A stretch of DNA of 64,000 bases from Pseudorhodobacter wandonensis (lineage in GTDB: Bacteria > Pseudomonadota > Alphaproteobacteria > Rhodobacterales > Rhodobacteraceae): contig NZ_LGHT01000031.1 of assembly GCF_001202035.1 (NCBI RefSeq), positions 286,220 through 350,219 of the forward strand. The letters are read 5' to 3'. Position 1 is the stretch's first letter, and every line of letters starts with the position of its first letter. Position numbers and translations under genes: made by a program. The notes beneath the pieces are model-generated. The model saw only the letters and a list, made by a program, of their open reading frames with translations. It searched no databases and was not told the DNA's origin. This document shows, in pieces, positions 38,570 to 47,823 of the stretch.

Positions 38570-40032
38570 GCTTTGATCCCAGAACCCGCAAGATTGTGCC
38601 AAAACACGAGGCCATGCGCATTGGTGGCGAAAAGGTGTTTACAGATGAAGTGGTTGAGGTTCGCTATCCTTTTACCGATGAGGTGATCGGAACGGTGCCT
38701 GCAGGCCGTGCCGAACACGCCGCCCGCGCATTTGAGATTGCCGCGGCGTATAAGCCGAAGTTGTCGCGCTATGAGCGGCAGCAAATTCTGTTCCGCGCGG
38801 GTGCTTTGATTAAGGAACGGCGCGAGGAATTGGCCTATTGGCTGGTGTTGGAACTGGGGATTTGCTGGCAGCACGCGCTTTATGAAACCGGCCGCGCCTA
38901 TGATGTGTTCACATTGGCGGGGCAAATGGCGATTCTGGATGACGGGCAGATCTTTTCCTGCGATCTGACGCCGCAAGGCAAGGAGCGCAAGATTTTCACC
39001 CTGCGTGAGCCGGTACGGGCGATTTCGGCGATCACGCCGTTCAACCATCCGCTGAACATGGTATCCCATAAAATCGCGCCGTCGATTGCTACCAATAACT
39101 GCATGGTGTGCAAGCCGACCGAGTTGACGCCGCTGACGGCCATTGCGCTGGCTGATATTCTGTATGAGGCAGGTCTGCCGCCGGAAATGTTCCAAGTGGT
39201 GACCGGCTGGCCAAAGGATATCGGGGACGAGATGATCACCAACCCCAATATCGACATCATCACCTTTACCGGAGGCGTGCCGGTGGGCAAGCTGATTGCC
39301 GCGAAGGCGGGGTATAAGCGGATGGCGTTAGAGCTGGGTGGCAATGACCCGCTGATCATTTGCAATGACCTGTCGGATGATGATCTGGAAAAGGCGGCTG
39401 TGATTGCGGTGGCGGGGGCTACGGGCAACTCGGGGCAGCGCTGTACGGCAGTAAAGCGGATTTTGGTGCAGGAAAGCGTGGCAGACAGGTTTGTGCCAAT
39501 GGTGCTGGCACGGGCCAAGGCGCTGCGCTTTGGTGACCCGATGGACCCTGATACGCAGCTGGGCTGTGTGGTGCATGCGCAAGCGGCCGAGACCTTTGAG
39601 CGGCGGGTGATGGATGCCGAACGTCAAGGCGCGAAAATCCTCTATCATCCGGGCCGAAAAGGGGCGTTGTTGCCGCCGATTGTGGTTGACCATGTGCCGC
39701 ATGGTTCCGAGTTGGTGATGGAGGAAACCTTTGGCCCGATTGTGCCCATTGTGCGCGTACCGGATGATGACGCGGCAGTTATGCAGATTTCCAATTCCAC
39801 GCAATTCGGGTTGTCGTCAGGCGTCTGCACCAATGACCTGAACCGCGCGATTGCTTATGTGAATGGTCTGGACGTAGGCACGGTGAATATCTGGGAGCAG
39901 CCCGGCTACCGGATTGAAATGTCACCCTTTGGCGGGATCAAAGACAGTGGCAACGCGGTCAAGGAAGGCGTGCTAGAGGCGATGAAGTTCTTTACTAACG
40001 TCAAGACCTATTCACTTCCTTGGCCACGATAG
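38566..40032 (+). CDS. phnY: Phosphonoacetaldehyde dehydrogenase
   Basis: A 488-residue aldehyde dehydrogenase. Asn160 (ITPFNHPLN), Glu256 (ALELGGNDP) and the catalytic Cys293 ([11 protein letters not shown]) are all in place. With phnW upstream and phnA immediately before it, it should oxidise phosphonoacetaldehyde to phosphonoacetate with NAD+. This is the oxidative alternative to direct phosphonatase (PhnX) cleavage, which is not encoded in the window. Confidence 0.93.
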   Translation: MSFDPRTRKIVPKHEAMRIGGEKVFTDEVVEVRYPFTDEVIGTVPAGRAEHAARAFEIAAAYKPKLSRYERQQILFRAGALIKERREELAYWLVLELGICWQHALYETGRAYDVFTLAGQMAILDDGQIFSCDLTPQGKERKIFTLREPVRAISAITPFNHPLNMVSHKIAPSIATNNCMVCKPTELTPLTAIALADILYEAGLPPEMFQVVTGWPKDIGDEMITNPNIDIITFTGGVPVGKLIAAKAGYKRMALELGGNDPLIICNDLSDDDLEKAAVIAVAGATGNSGQRCTAVKRILVQESVADRFVPMVLARAKALRFGDPMDPDTQLGCVVHAQAAETFERRVMDAERQGAKILYHPGRKGALLPPIVVDHVPHGSELVMEETFGPIVPIVRVPDDDAAVMQISNSTQFGLSSGVCTNDLNRAIAYVNGLDVGTVNIWEQPGYRIEMSPFGGIKDSGNAVKEGVLEAMKFFTNVKTYSLPWPR

Positions 40033-40067
40033 GGGCAGATTAACATGAACGGTCAGGTGTTTGGCGG

Positions 40068-41417
40068 ATGAAGTTAACCCACACCGAAGGCGAATCCAAT
40101 CAATCGGCTGCGCGAAAGGCCTGGGCGCAACAGCACCCGGATGCGGCGACACGCGACTTGCTGGCGCGGGATTCAGATGCGTTTTTGCATCAGTCTTTGT
40201 CGAGCCCTTGTGTCTCGACGATTGCCAGGGCCGAAGGTATCTGGATCGAAGATACCGCAGGCCGCCGCTATATGGATTTTCACGGCAATTCGGTGCATCA
40301 CATCGGCTATGGCCACCCGCGCCTGATTGCGGCGATCAAGGCGCAATTGGATGCGCTGCCCTTTGCGCCGCGCCGGTTTACCAATGAACCTGCGGTGGAA
40401 CTGGCCGAAAAGCTGGGCGCGGTTGCGCCCGGCGATTTGAACAAAGTCTTGTTTACGACTGGCGGGTCGGATGCCAATGAGGTGGCGCTGAAAATAGCCC
40501 GCGCGGCGACAGGGCGGTTCAAGACCATCAGTTTTTGGGATGCGTTTCATGGCGCTGGCTTTGGCGCGGCCTCGGTTGGGGGCGAGGCGACCTTTCGCAG
40601 CCATATTGCGGGGCCTTTGATGACGGGCACCGAACATGTGGCGCCGTTTAACTGTTACCGCTGCCCCTATAACCATAAGGGCCCCGAGGTTTGCGGGCTG
40701 GCCTGTGCTGGGATGGTTGACTATGTGTTGGGCCGCGAAGGCGATGTAGCGGCAGTGATTGCCGAGCCGATGCGGGCAGTGCCTGTGGTGCCGCCGCCGG
40801 GGTTTTGGCAAGCGGTGCGCGCCGCCTGTGACCGCCACGGCGCCTTGTTGATTATGGATGAGATTCCAACCGGTTTGGGCAAAACCGGTCGCATGTTTGC
40901 CTTTGAGCATGACGGGGTGATCCCTGATATCGTGACGCTGGGCAAGGCGCTGGGCGGTGGGGTTTTGCCAATTGCTGCGGTGATTGCGCGGCGGGGGCTG
41001 GATGTATGCGGCGACTTTGCGATTGGCCATTACACGCATGAGAAAAACCCTGTTACCGCCCGCGCGGCCCTGACCACCTTGCAGATCATTGAGGATGAAG
41101 GTCTGGTAGACCGCAGCGCCGCGTTGGGTGCATATGCTTTGGGCCGGTTGCAGGCCTTTGCCGTACAAAGCCCCTTTGTCGGCGATGTGCGGGGGCGCGG
41201 CTTGATGTTTGGCGTAGAGATAGTTGAAGATCGTGCCAGCCGTGACGCGGCTAGTGATCGGGCCGAACGGATTTATTACCGCTGTCTTGCGGCGGGGTTG
41301 TCGTTCAAGATCAGTGCAGGGAGTGTTTTGACGCTTTCGCCACCGTTGACCATTTCGCGCAAAGACTTGGACAGCGCGCTGGGCATCGTTGAGGCCGCGA
41401 TTTTGGCCGAAGTATGA
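40068..41417 (+). CDS. pbfA: PLP-dependent (R)-1-hydroxy-2-aminoethylphosphonate ammonia-lyase, probable
   Basis: A 449-residue class III (omega-aminotransferase-like) PLP enzyme. TTGGSDANEVALKIARAATGR binds the phosphate, Asp264 is in LIMDEIP, and the PLP lysine is Lys293 in TLGKALGGG. An unusual CYRCPYNHKGPEVCGLAC segment (about residues 196-213) contributes four cysteines. Class III proteins directly behind phnY in phnWAY clusters have been shown to be PbfA, a lyase making phosphonoacetaldehyde from the hydroxylated phosphonate. I infer that role from position and family; an ordinary transaminase is the alternative. Confidence 0.72.
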   Translation: MKLTHTEGESNQSAARKAWAQQHPDAATRDLLARDSDAFLHQSLSSPCVSTIARAEGIWIEDTAGRRYMDFHGNSVHHIGYGHPRLIAAIKAQLDALPFAPRRFTNEPAVELAEKLGAVAPGDLNKVLFTTGGSDANEVALKIARAATGRFKTISFWDAFHGAGFGAASVGGEATFRSHIAGPLMTGTEHVAPFNCYRCPYNHKGPEVCGLACAGMVDYVLGREGDVAAVIAEPMRAVPVVPPPGFWQAVRAACDRHGALLIMDEIPTGLGKTGRMFAFEHDGVIPDIVTLGKALGGGVLPIAAVIARRGLDVCGDFAIGHYTHEKNPVTARAALTTLQIIEDEGLVDRSAALGAYALGRLQAFAVQSPFVGDVRGRGLMFGVEIVEDRASRDAASDRAERIYYRCLAAGLSFKISAGSVLTLSPPLTISRKDLDSALGIVEAAILAEV

Positions 41418-42250
41418 GCGGCTTTGCCCTTGGGCTGGTGCTGTTTTCGGCACTGCTGCATGCCGGATGGAATGCGATGCTGAAAGCGGTCGATGACCGC
41501 GCGGGAGTGTTAGGGGCGGTGTCACTGGCGCATGCGTTGGCGGGGCTGTTGTTGATTGGCCTGTCATCGTTTCCGGACCGCGCGAGTTGGCCGTTTATCT
41601 TTGTTTCGACCGCCGTGCATTACGGGTATTATCTGTTGCTGTTTCGCGCGTATCGGCACGGCGATTTAAGCCAAGTTTATCCGATCTCGCGCGGGCTGGC
41701 GCCAGTAATTGTTGCGGTAACGGCCTGGCTTTTCGTGGGAGAGCGGTTGCCGTTTTGGGGCATTGTAGGGCTGATCGCGGTCAGCGGGGGGATTTGCCTG
41801 TTGGCTTTGTTGCGCGGGGCAGCGCGGGCGGGGCACGCGAGTATCGGCCTTGCAGTGGCGCTGGGGGTTTGTATCGGGACCTATTCGGTTGCGGATGGGA
41901 TAGGCATTCGCGAGGCGGGCACCGCAACGGGCTATATGGGGTGGTTGTTTTTCTGCGAGGCGCCAGTGCCGTTGGTGATTGCGTTACACCGCCGACGCAA
42001 TCGCGGGAGTTTCGCACCCCGAACGATGCTATTTGGCGTCATGGGCGGCGTCGCCGCGGTAACAGCTTATGGATTGGTGCTATATGTAAAGACGATTGCG
42101 CCGCTTGGGGCCGTTTCGGCATTGCGCGAGTCGAGTGTTATCATTGCCGCGCTGATCGGGGTTTTGGTGTTTGGAGAGAGGCCTTGGCGCGGGAGGCTTT
42201 TGGCGGCATGTGTTGTGGCGTCGGGCGTGATCGCTTTGGCCATGATGTAA
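41414..42250 (+). CDS. DMT/EamA-type membrane protein linked to phosphonate use
   Basis: A 278-residue protein with about ten membrane helices in two EamA halves (ALLHAGWNAMLKAVDDR; YPISRGLAPVIVAVTAWLFVGE; SALRESSVIIAALIGVLVFGE). Its start overlaps the pbfA stop by 4 bp, so it belongs to the phosphonate operon. Membrane proteins of this DUF6 type have been noted repeatedly beside phosphonate operons, but their substrate is not established to my knowledge. With no ABC-type phosphonate importer in the window, it could carry the substrate or a product. Direction of transport is unknown. Confidence 0.78.
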   Translation: MSGFALGLVLFSALLHAGWNAMLKAVDDRAGVLGAVSLAHALAGLLLIGLSSFPDRASWPFIFVSTAVHYGYYLLLFRAYRHGDLSQVYPISRGLAPVIVAVTAWLFVGERLPFWGIVGLIAVSGGICLLALLRGAARAGHASIGLAVALGVCIGTYSVADGIGIREAGTATGYMGWLFFCEAPVPLVIALHRRRNRGSFAPRTMLFGVMGGVAAVTAYGLVLYVKTIAPLGAVSALRESSVIIAALIGVLVFGERPWRGRLLAACVVASGVIALAMM

Positions 42251-42296
42251 GTGTAAAGCGGGGCTTTGCCCCCTTGGCCTTGCGGCCAATTCCCCC

Positions 42297-42319
42297 AGGA
42301 TATTTGGGGATAGATGATG
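42297..42319 (+). repeat. Dispersed intergenic element, copy B
   Basis: AGGATATTTGGGG followed by ATAGATGATG lies between the phosphonate operon and dpaL, preceded by GC-rich dyads (GGGGCTTTGCCCC; GGCCTTGCGGCC) at about 42260-42288. It is nearly identical to copy A at 25708. The dyads may terminate transcription from both sides. Confidence 0.6.
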
Positions 42320-42367
42320 TTTGGGCGTGTTGCTTTGTCTGGTTTTGCAGGATGACCTTGACGCATG

Positions 42368-43561
42368 TTAGGGTGCGGTTTCGGACATGATGGCGGCATA
42401 GATTGCGGGGTCTGTTATGCCTTCGGTTCCGATGAGCAGCACGCGGGAGTCGGGTGTGATGCCGAGCGCATTGCGCAAAGTTGGTTGTGTGGCGGCTGCG
42501 ATGAAAGCCGCCAAACCCGCGACGCCTGTTTCACCGGCTTCAATTAGCGGATCATTTGCCTGCGGCTGGGCCAAGCGGCGCATTGCGGGGGCGATGATGC
42601 TGTCGGGGATGGTCAGATAATCATCCGCCAGATCGGACAGGATGTCCCATGCGACCTTTGACGGTTCGCCGCAGGACAGGCCAGCCATGATGGTTTCTGT
42701 TGTTACCGCAACAGTTGCGGCGCAGCCTGCGCGGGCACTGGCCATCAGGCAGGGGGCCAAGTCGGGCTCGACAACAATCACGCGCGGGGTTTTGTCGCCC
42801 CAGAACTGGCGCAGATATGCGGCGACTGCAGCGGCGAGCCCGCCGACGCCACCTTGCAAGAACACATGGGTTGGCGCGGTTGGCATGGTGCGGCAGACCT
42901 CATCAGCCAAGAGGCCATAGCCGGCCATCACATCCAGTGGAGGTTGGGTGTAGCCGGTCCAAGACGTGTCTGCGACCATGAACCAGCCATTCGCCGTGGC
43001 ATCTGCGCGCGCACGGGCAACCGAAGCATCGTAATTACCATTGACGCGGATCACCTCGGCCCCGAGGCTGCGCATCGCGTTGGCGCGGTTTTGGCTGACC
43101 TCGGCATGGATGTAGATTTTGCAACCTGCGCCGAAACGCCGGGCGCCCCAAGCCAATGAGCGGCCATGGTTGCCATCGGTGGCAGAGCAGAGCGTTATGG
43201 TACGGGCCTCGGTCGCAAGGCTGCCGTTGCTGATTTCGGCAAGTGTCACAGTGCGGCCGAGTTTTTCAGACAGTTGGGTTTGCAAAACGCGCAGCCCGGC
43301 ATAGGCCGCCCCGAGTGCTTTGAAACTGCCCATGCCAAACCTTGGGCCTTCGTGTTTGTAGAGCAACTGCGCCACCTCAAGTGAGTCCGCGAGGCCAGGC
43401 AAGGCGAAAAGTGGCGTAGGCGCATAGCCTTGCCAGCCGGAAATTTCGGCACGCGCCCTGCGGAAATCTTCGGGGGTAATGACGCGCGATGCGGCGTCAC
43501 CATATATTGGATTCGCCTGGAAATGGTCGATATGGGTTGCGGAAAAAGCCGGAAATGCCAT
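42368..43561 (-). CDS. dpaL: Diaminopropionate ammonia-lyase
   Basis: A 397-residue fold-type II PLP enzyme. Lys81 in FGMGSFKALGAAYA is the PLP lysine; CSATDGNHGRSLAWGARRFG is the substrate and phosphate loop; FLQGGVGGLAAAV is the glycine-rich cofactor loop; TIMAGLSCGEPSKVAWDIL is the family-specific segment. It degrades 2,3-diaminopropionate to pyruvate and ammonia. It is divergent from pxpBCA with 146 bp between, in a region otherwise devoted to amino-acid salvage. Confidence 0.93.
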   Translation of the reverse strand: MAFPAFSATHIDHFQANPIYGDAASRVITPEDFRRARAEISGWQGYAPTPLFALPGLADSLEVAQLLYKHEGPRFGMGSFKALGAAYAGLRVLQTQLSEKLGRTVTLAEISNGSLATEARTITLCSATDGNHGRSLAWGARRFGAGCKIYIHAEVSQNRANAMRSLGAEVIRVNGNYDASVARARADATANGWFMVADTSWTGYTQPPLDVMAGYGLLADEVCRTMPTAPTHVFLQGGVGGLAAAVAAYLRQFWGDKTPRVIVVEPDLAPCLMASARAGCAATVAVTTETIMAGLSCGEPSKVAWDILSDLADDYLTIPDSIIAPAMRRLAQPQANDPLIEAGETGVAGLAAFIAAATQPTLRNALGITPDSRVLLIGTEGITDPAIYAAIMSETAP

Positions 43562-43707
43562 GATGCGCCTTTGGTTTCAGGGTCACCCTTGCATTGCATG
43601 CGTTGGCGGGTCTGGCAAGGGAGCTTGGATTTGCGCCCGCATGCAATCGCTGCTTTCAGGCTATTTCAGGCCTTGCAGTGGCGCATTCAAAACGGCACCA
43701 TTGCGCC

Positions 43708-44454
43708 ATGCAAATCGCTGATACCTTTCCTAAAATTGAGTCTGTGGGCCTTAATGGCCTGCTTGTGCGCTTTGCCGATACCTTGTCCGAGCCTGCAAAT
43801 CGCGCGGCCTTGGCGTTTCAAGCTGCGGTCGCGGCCGAGGGTTGGGCAGGGGTTGAGGAGACATCATCTTCGCTGACCTCGACCTACCTGCGGTTTGACC
43901 CTTTGCATTTGACGCATGGCGCGCTGACGGCGCAGTTGGCCGCGCTGTTGGCATGCCGCGATTGGTATGCGGCCGCCCCGCCGCATGGCCGACGGTTCTG
44001 GCGCATTCCAACCGTTTTTGGCGGCGATCTGGCGCCGCAACTTGTCGAGGCGGCAGAGCTTGCCGGCCAAACCGAAGCCGAAGCGATTGCAACCTTATCG
44101 GCAGCGCGGACCCGGGTTCTGACATTGGGGTTTGCGCCGGGGCAGCCCTATCTGGGGGATCTGCCGGCCAATTGGAACATTCCGCGCCAAAGTAGCCTGA
44201 CGCCGCAGGTGCCTGCCTCCGCCTTGGTCGTGGCGGTGCGCCAGTTTGTGCTGTTTGCCAATGCCACGCCCACCGGATGGCGCCATGTCGGGCAAACTGC
44301 CTTTCGATGTTTTCGCCCCGACGCGGCGGAACCTTTTGCGCTGCGCGCGGGCGATGAGGTGCAGTTTCAGCCCGTCAGCTTTGAGGAATACCGCAATATC
44401 ATGAAATCTGATTCCACTGGGAATGGTGGCGCAGTCATGGAGGCCATCCCATGA
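43708..44454 (+). CDS. pxpB: 5-oxoprolinase subunit B
   Basis: A 248-residue protein of the allophanate hydrolase subunit 1 / PxpB family. IESVGLNGLLVRFAD opens it; IPTVFGGDLAPQL, GFAPGQPYLGDLP and the C-terminal GWRHVGQTAFRCFRPD and LRAGDEVQFQPV are the family marks. With PxpA and PxpC it forms the ATP-dependent enzyme that opens 5-oxoproline to glutamate. The start at 43708 agrees with the family; upstream residues in this frame are not conserved. Its stop overlaps the pxpC start by 4 bp. Confidence 0.9.
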   Translation: MQIADTFPKIESVGLNGLLVRFADTLSEPANRAALAFQAAVAAEGWAGVEETSSSLTSTYLRFDPLHLTHGALTAQLAALLACRDWYAAAPPHGRRFWRIPTVFGGDLAPQLVEAAELAGQTEAEAIATLSAARTRVLTLGFAPGQPYLGDLPANWNIPRQSSLTPQVPASALVVAVRQFVLFANATPTGWRHVGQTAFRCFRPDAAEPFALRAGDEVQFQPVSFEEYRNIMKSDSTGNGGAVMEAIP

Positions 44455-45461
44455 CAGTGCTTACCATTGTCAGCATCGGTCCCGGCGTGACAGTGCAGGA
44501 TCTGGGCCGCCCCGGGCATATTGCCTCGGGCCTGTCGCGGGGGGGGGCAGCAGATACGCTGGCTGTAGCCGAAGGGGCGGCGTTGTTGCGGCAATCAACG
44601 GATCTGGCAGTGCTGGAAATGGCCGGCTTTGGTGGCAATTTCACAACCTCGGCGCCTGTGCGCATCGCGTTGACAGGTGCACCTATGCGGGCAACGATTG
44701 ATGGTGCGCCCGTTGCGTGGAACGCAAGCCATTTGCTGGCCGCGGGCGCGGTTTTATCCATCGGCGCGGTCGAGGCAGGCGTCTATGGCTATTTGTCGAT
44801 TGGCGGCGGCATCAATACGCCGCCCGTTTTGGGTGCGCGCGCGGCCCATTTGGCAGCAGGCATTGGCGCGCCCTTGCGTGCAAACCAAAGCTTGCCAATC
44901 GGCCCCGATTTTGGCGGCCCAACCGGGCTTGGCGTTGGTGTCGCGAACCGGTTTTCAGGCGGCACGGCACGCATAATCGCCTCGTTGCAGACGGACCTTT
45001 TCCCTGCCGAGGATTTGCAGCGCTTTACCCAAACCACCTTTCACCGTGATGCCCGCGCCAACCGCCAAGGCGTTAGGTTGGTGCCCGAAGGGCAGGGCTT
45101 TGGCCTTGCACGAGGTCAGACGATATTGTCCGAGGTCATCACCTCGGGCGATATTCAAATTCCCGGCGATGGCGCGCCTTATGTGCTTTTGCCCGAGGCA
45201 CAAACCACCGGTGGCTACCCGCGCATTGGCACTGTCATCCCACCTGACCTGCCGCTATTGGCGCAAACCCCTGCGGGTGCGCCGCTTCGCTTTGTCTTTG
45301 TAACGCTGGACCAGGCTGTGGAACTTTATCGCCAAGATCTGTTGGCCCGAAAAGGCCTTGTCAGCAAGTGCCAGCCGCGTCTGCGCGATCCGGCGCAGAT
45401 CGCCGATCTTCTTGGTTATCAACTTATCTCCGGTATGATCACCGGATGGGAGGATGCATGA
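44451..45461 (+). CDS. pxpC: 5-oxoprolinase subunit C (biotin-dependent carboxyltransferase family)
   Basis: A 336-residue protein of the KipA/PxpC family. VSIGPGVTVQDLGRPGH at the N-terminus and GLSRGGAADTLAVAEGAALL are signature stretches; LLPEAQTTGGYPRIGTVI is the conserved C-terminal motif. It acts with PxpB. It lies between pxpB and pxpA with 4-bp overlaps on both sides, so the three subunits are translated in a coupled way. Confidence 0.92.
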   Translation: MTVLTIVSIGPGVTVQDLGRPGHIASGLSRGGAADTLAVAEGAALLRQSTDLAVLEMAGFGGNFTTSAPVRIALTGAPMRATIDGAPVAWNASHLLAAGAVLSIGAVEAGVYGYLSIGGGINTPPVLGARAAHLAAGIGAPLRANQSLPIGPDFGGPTGLGVGVANRFSGGTARIIASLQTDLFPAEDLQRFTQTTFHRDARANRQGVRLVPEGQGFGLARGQTILSEVITSGDIQIPGDGAPYVLLPEAQTTGGYPRIGTVIPPDLPLLAQTPAGAPLRFVFVTLDQAVELYRQDLLARKGLVSKCQPRLRDPAQIADLLGYQLISGMITGWEDA

Positions 45462-46228
45462 CGCTTACCGTCGATCTGAACGCCGATATGGGCGAAAGTT
45501 TTGGGCCGTGGAAAATGGGCGATGACGCGGCACTGTTGCAGTCAATCACCTCGGCCAATATCGCCTGCGGGTTTCACGCCGGCGATCCGGATGTAATGCT
45601 GAAAACCATGAAAGCGGCTATCAAGCATGGCACAGGTATCGGCGCACATCCCGGTTTTGCCGATCTGCAAGGCTTTGGTCGGCGCCGGTTGCAATTGTCA
45701 CATGCCGAACTGCGCCACATGGTTGCCTACCAACTGGGGGCGGCAAAGGGGATGGCGGCACTGGCGGGCGGCAAGGTGCGCCACCTGAAACTGCACGGCG
45801 CTATGGCAAATATGGCGGCCGAAGATGCGCTGATGGCGCAGGCCTGCTACGAAGGCGCGTTGGCCGTGGACCCTGATATCATCATCATGGTCCTGGCCGC
45901 GACGGCGCAACAAGAGGCCGTGCACAGTCTTGGCTGCACCTGGGCCGCCGAGATATTCGCCGATCGCGCCTATAATGACGATGCCACTTTGGTAGACCGC
46001 AGCTTGCCCGATGCGGTTATCCATGATCCGGCCATTGCGGCTGCACGCATGGTCGAAATGGTCACCGCAGGTGCGATTATCACTGCGTCTGGCCATGAAA
46101 TCCCGACGCCAATCGATACAATCTGCCTGCATGGTGACACGGCCGAGGCGGTCGAAATTGCCAAGGCAACCCGCGCTGCGCTGGAACTTGCCGGCATCAA
46201 AGTTGCGCAATTCCAAGGGCGTAAATAA
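45458..46228 (+). CDS. pxpA: 5-oxoprolinase subunit A (LamB/YcsF family)
   Basis: A 256-residue LamB/YcsF protein. VDLNADMGESFGPWKMGDD, ANIACGFHAGDP, GAHPGFADLQGFGRR, VRHLKLHGAMAN and TICLHGDTAEAVEIA are the standard family motifs, rich in metal-binding His and Asp. It completes the pxpBCA oxoprolinase that salvages glutamate from pyroglutamate. The start at 45458 overlaps the pxpC stop and follows GGGAGG. Confidence 0.94.
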   Translation: MTLTVDLNADMGESFGPWKMGDDAALLQSITSANIACGFHAGDPDVMLKTMKAAIKHGTGIGAHPGFADLQGFGRRRLQLSHAELRHMVAYQLGAAKGMAALAGGKVRHLKLHGAMANMAAEDALMAQACYEGALAVDPDIIIMVLAATAQQEAVHSLGCTWAAEIFADRAYNDDATLVDRSLPDAVIHDPAIAAARMVEMVTAGAIITASGHEIPTPIDTICLHGDTAEAVEIAKATRAALELAGIKVAQFQGRK

Positions 46229-46239
46229 ATCTAACGCAT

Positions 46240-46262
46240 TTCATCTTGGCCTAAATACCTAA
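46240..46262 (-). repeat. Dispersed intergenic element, diverged copy C
   Basis: On the minus strand it reads AGGTATTTAGG then CCAAGATGAAA, a looser version of the elements at 25708 and 42297. It lies directly next to the pxpA/glpK hairpin at 46264-46290. Confidence 0.4.
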
Positions 46263-46263
46263 C

Positions 46264-46290
46264 GCCGCCAGTGCCCCAAGCGCTGGCGGC
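46264..46290. terminator. Bidirectional hairpin between pxpA and glpK
   Basis: GCCGCCAG (46264-46271) pairs with CTGGCGGC (46283-46290). It lies between the stops of the convergent pxpA and glpK genes. On the plus strand AAAA follows, and neither side has a good T-run. Confidence 0.55.
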
Positions 46291-46296
46291 AAAAGG

Positions 46297-47784
46297 TCAA
46301 AACGCCATCGTCGCTGCCACGGCCCGCTTCCACGCGGTATACCGCTCTTCACGCTCATCGGCATCCATCTTTGCCTCAAACGTGCGTTCCAGCGCCCAAT
46401 TGGCGGCAAAACCGGCTTGGTCGGGGTACAAACCCGCCCGATGGCCAGCCAACCAAGCAGCACCCAAGGCAGTCGTTTCGCGCATCACAGGGCGGTCTAC
46501 CTTTGCGCCGATAATGTCGGCCAAGAACTGCATGGTCCAATCGCTGGCCGTCATGCCGCCATCCACCCGCAACGTAGGCTCGGCCCCCGTTGCGGCCCAA
46601 TCGGCATGCATCGCCTCTAGCAAATCGCGGGTCTGAAATCCCACGGATTCAAGCGCCGCCCGGGCCATTTCCTTTGGCCCCGATCCGCGCGTCAGCCCGA
46701 AAACGGCCCCGCGGCATTCGGCGTTCCAATAGGGGGCGCCCAGCCCGACAAATGCTGGTACCAAAACCACATTCTGCGCAGGATCTGCGGCTTCGGCCAG
46801 GCCTTGGGTTTCGGCGGCATTGCCGATAATCCCCAACCCGTCGCGCAGCCATTGCACCACTGCGCCTGCAATAAAGATCGAGCCCTCTAGCGCGTAGGTC
46901 GGTTTGCCATCCAGTTGATAGGCAATCGTGGTCAGCAGCCGGTTTTTCGAGGTGACGGCAGTGTCACCCGTATTCAGCAAGGCAAAGCACCCGGTGCCAT
47001 AGGTCGATTTCATCATGCCCGGCGCAAAGCAGGCCTGGCCAACGGTCGCGGCCTGCTGGTCACCTGCTACGCCCAAAATCGGAATCTCTTGCCCGAAGAT
47101 ATCGGCCTGTGTCGTGCCAAAATCGGCGGCGCAATCTTTGACCTCTGGCAACATGGCCATCGGAATGTCAAAGAGATCACAAATGGTCTTGCTCCACCGT
47201 CCTTTGTGGATGTCATACAGCATGGTGCGTGCTGCGTTGGTGGCGTCGGTCACATGCGCGGCCCCGCCTGTCAGCTTCCAGATCAGGTAGCTGTCAACTG
47301 TACCAAAGGCCAGCTCGCCACGCTTTGCGCGATCTCGGGCGCCTTCCACATGGTCCAGTATCCAGCGCAGTTTGGTGCCGGAAAAATACGGATCGGCCAG
47401 CAGCCCTGTACGTGCAGTGATCATCGCATCATGCCCCGCCTCGCGTAAGTCGCGGCAATAATCGGCGGTGCGGCGGTCTTGCCAAACAATTGCGCGGTGC
47501 AATGGCGCACCCGTCACCCGGTCCCATACAAGGGTCGTTTCACGCTGGTTGGTGATGCCGATCGCGGCGATAGCACTTGCGGCAATCCCGGCCTTGGCAA
47601 TCGCCGCGTGGCAGGTGCGCAAAGTGCTGTCCCACAGATCGGCGGGCTCATGCTCGACCCAGCCCGAGGCGGGGAAATGCTGCGGGAATTCCTCTTGCGC
47701 GGTGGCGATGATTTGCATTGCCGCGTCAAACACAATCGCCCGGCTGGACGTTGTTCCCTGATCTATCGCCAGAATATATCGCAT
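46297..47784 (-). CDS. glpK: Glycerol kinase
   Basis: A 495-residue FGGY kinase. [16 protein letters not shown] is the N-terminal phosphate loop; [23 protein letters not shown] and the C-terminal [16 protein letters not shown] and ALGAAWLAG are typical of glycerol kinase. It phosphorylates glycerol to sn-glycerol-3-phosphate. It lies 39 bp after glpD on the same strand, forming glpD-glpK. Confidence 0.96.
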   Translation of the reverse strand: MRYILAIDQGTTSSRAIVFDAAMQIIATAQEEFPQHFPASGWVEHEPADLWDSTLRTCHAAIAKAGIAASAIAAIGITNQRETTLVWDRVTGAPLHRAIVWQDRRTADYCRDLREAGHDAMITARTGLLADPYFSGTKLRWILDHVEGARDRAKRGELAFGTVDSYLIWKLTGGAAHVTDATNAARTMLYDIHKGRWSKTICDLFDIPMAMLPEVKDCAADFGTTQADIFGQEIPILGVAGDQQAATVGQACFAPGMMKSTYGTGCFALLNTGDTAVTSKNRLLTTIAYQLDGKPTYALEGSIFIAGAVVQWLRDGLGIIGNAAETQGLAEAADPAQNVVLVPAFVGLGAPYWNAECRGAVFGLTRGSGPKEMARAALESVGFQTRDLLEAMHADWAATGAEPTLRVDGGMTASDWTMQFLADIIGAKVDRPVMRETTALGAAWLAGHRAGLYPDQAGFAANWALERTFEAKMDADEREERYTAWKRAVAATMAF

Positions 47785-47823
47785 AATCCCCCCGTTATTA
47801 TCCTTTGGCCCGGCATGCTGCCT

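Noticed and set aside
40173..41567. 464-codon open frame antisense to pbfA
   Set aside because: Shadow of the PLP enzyme gene on the opposite strand; no domain recognisable.
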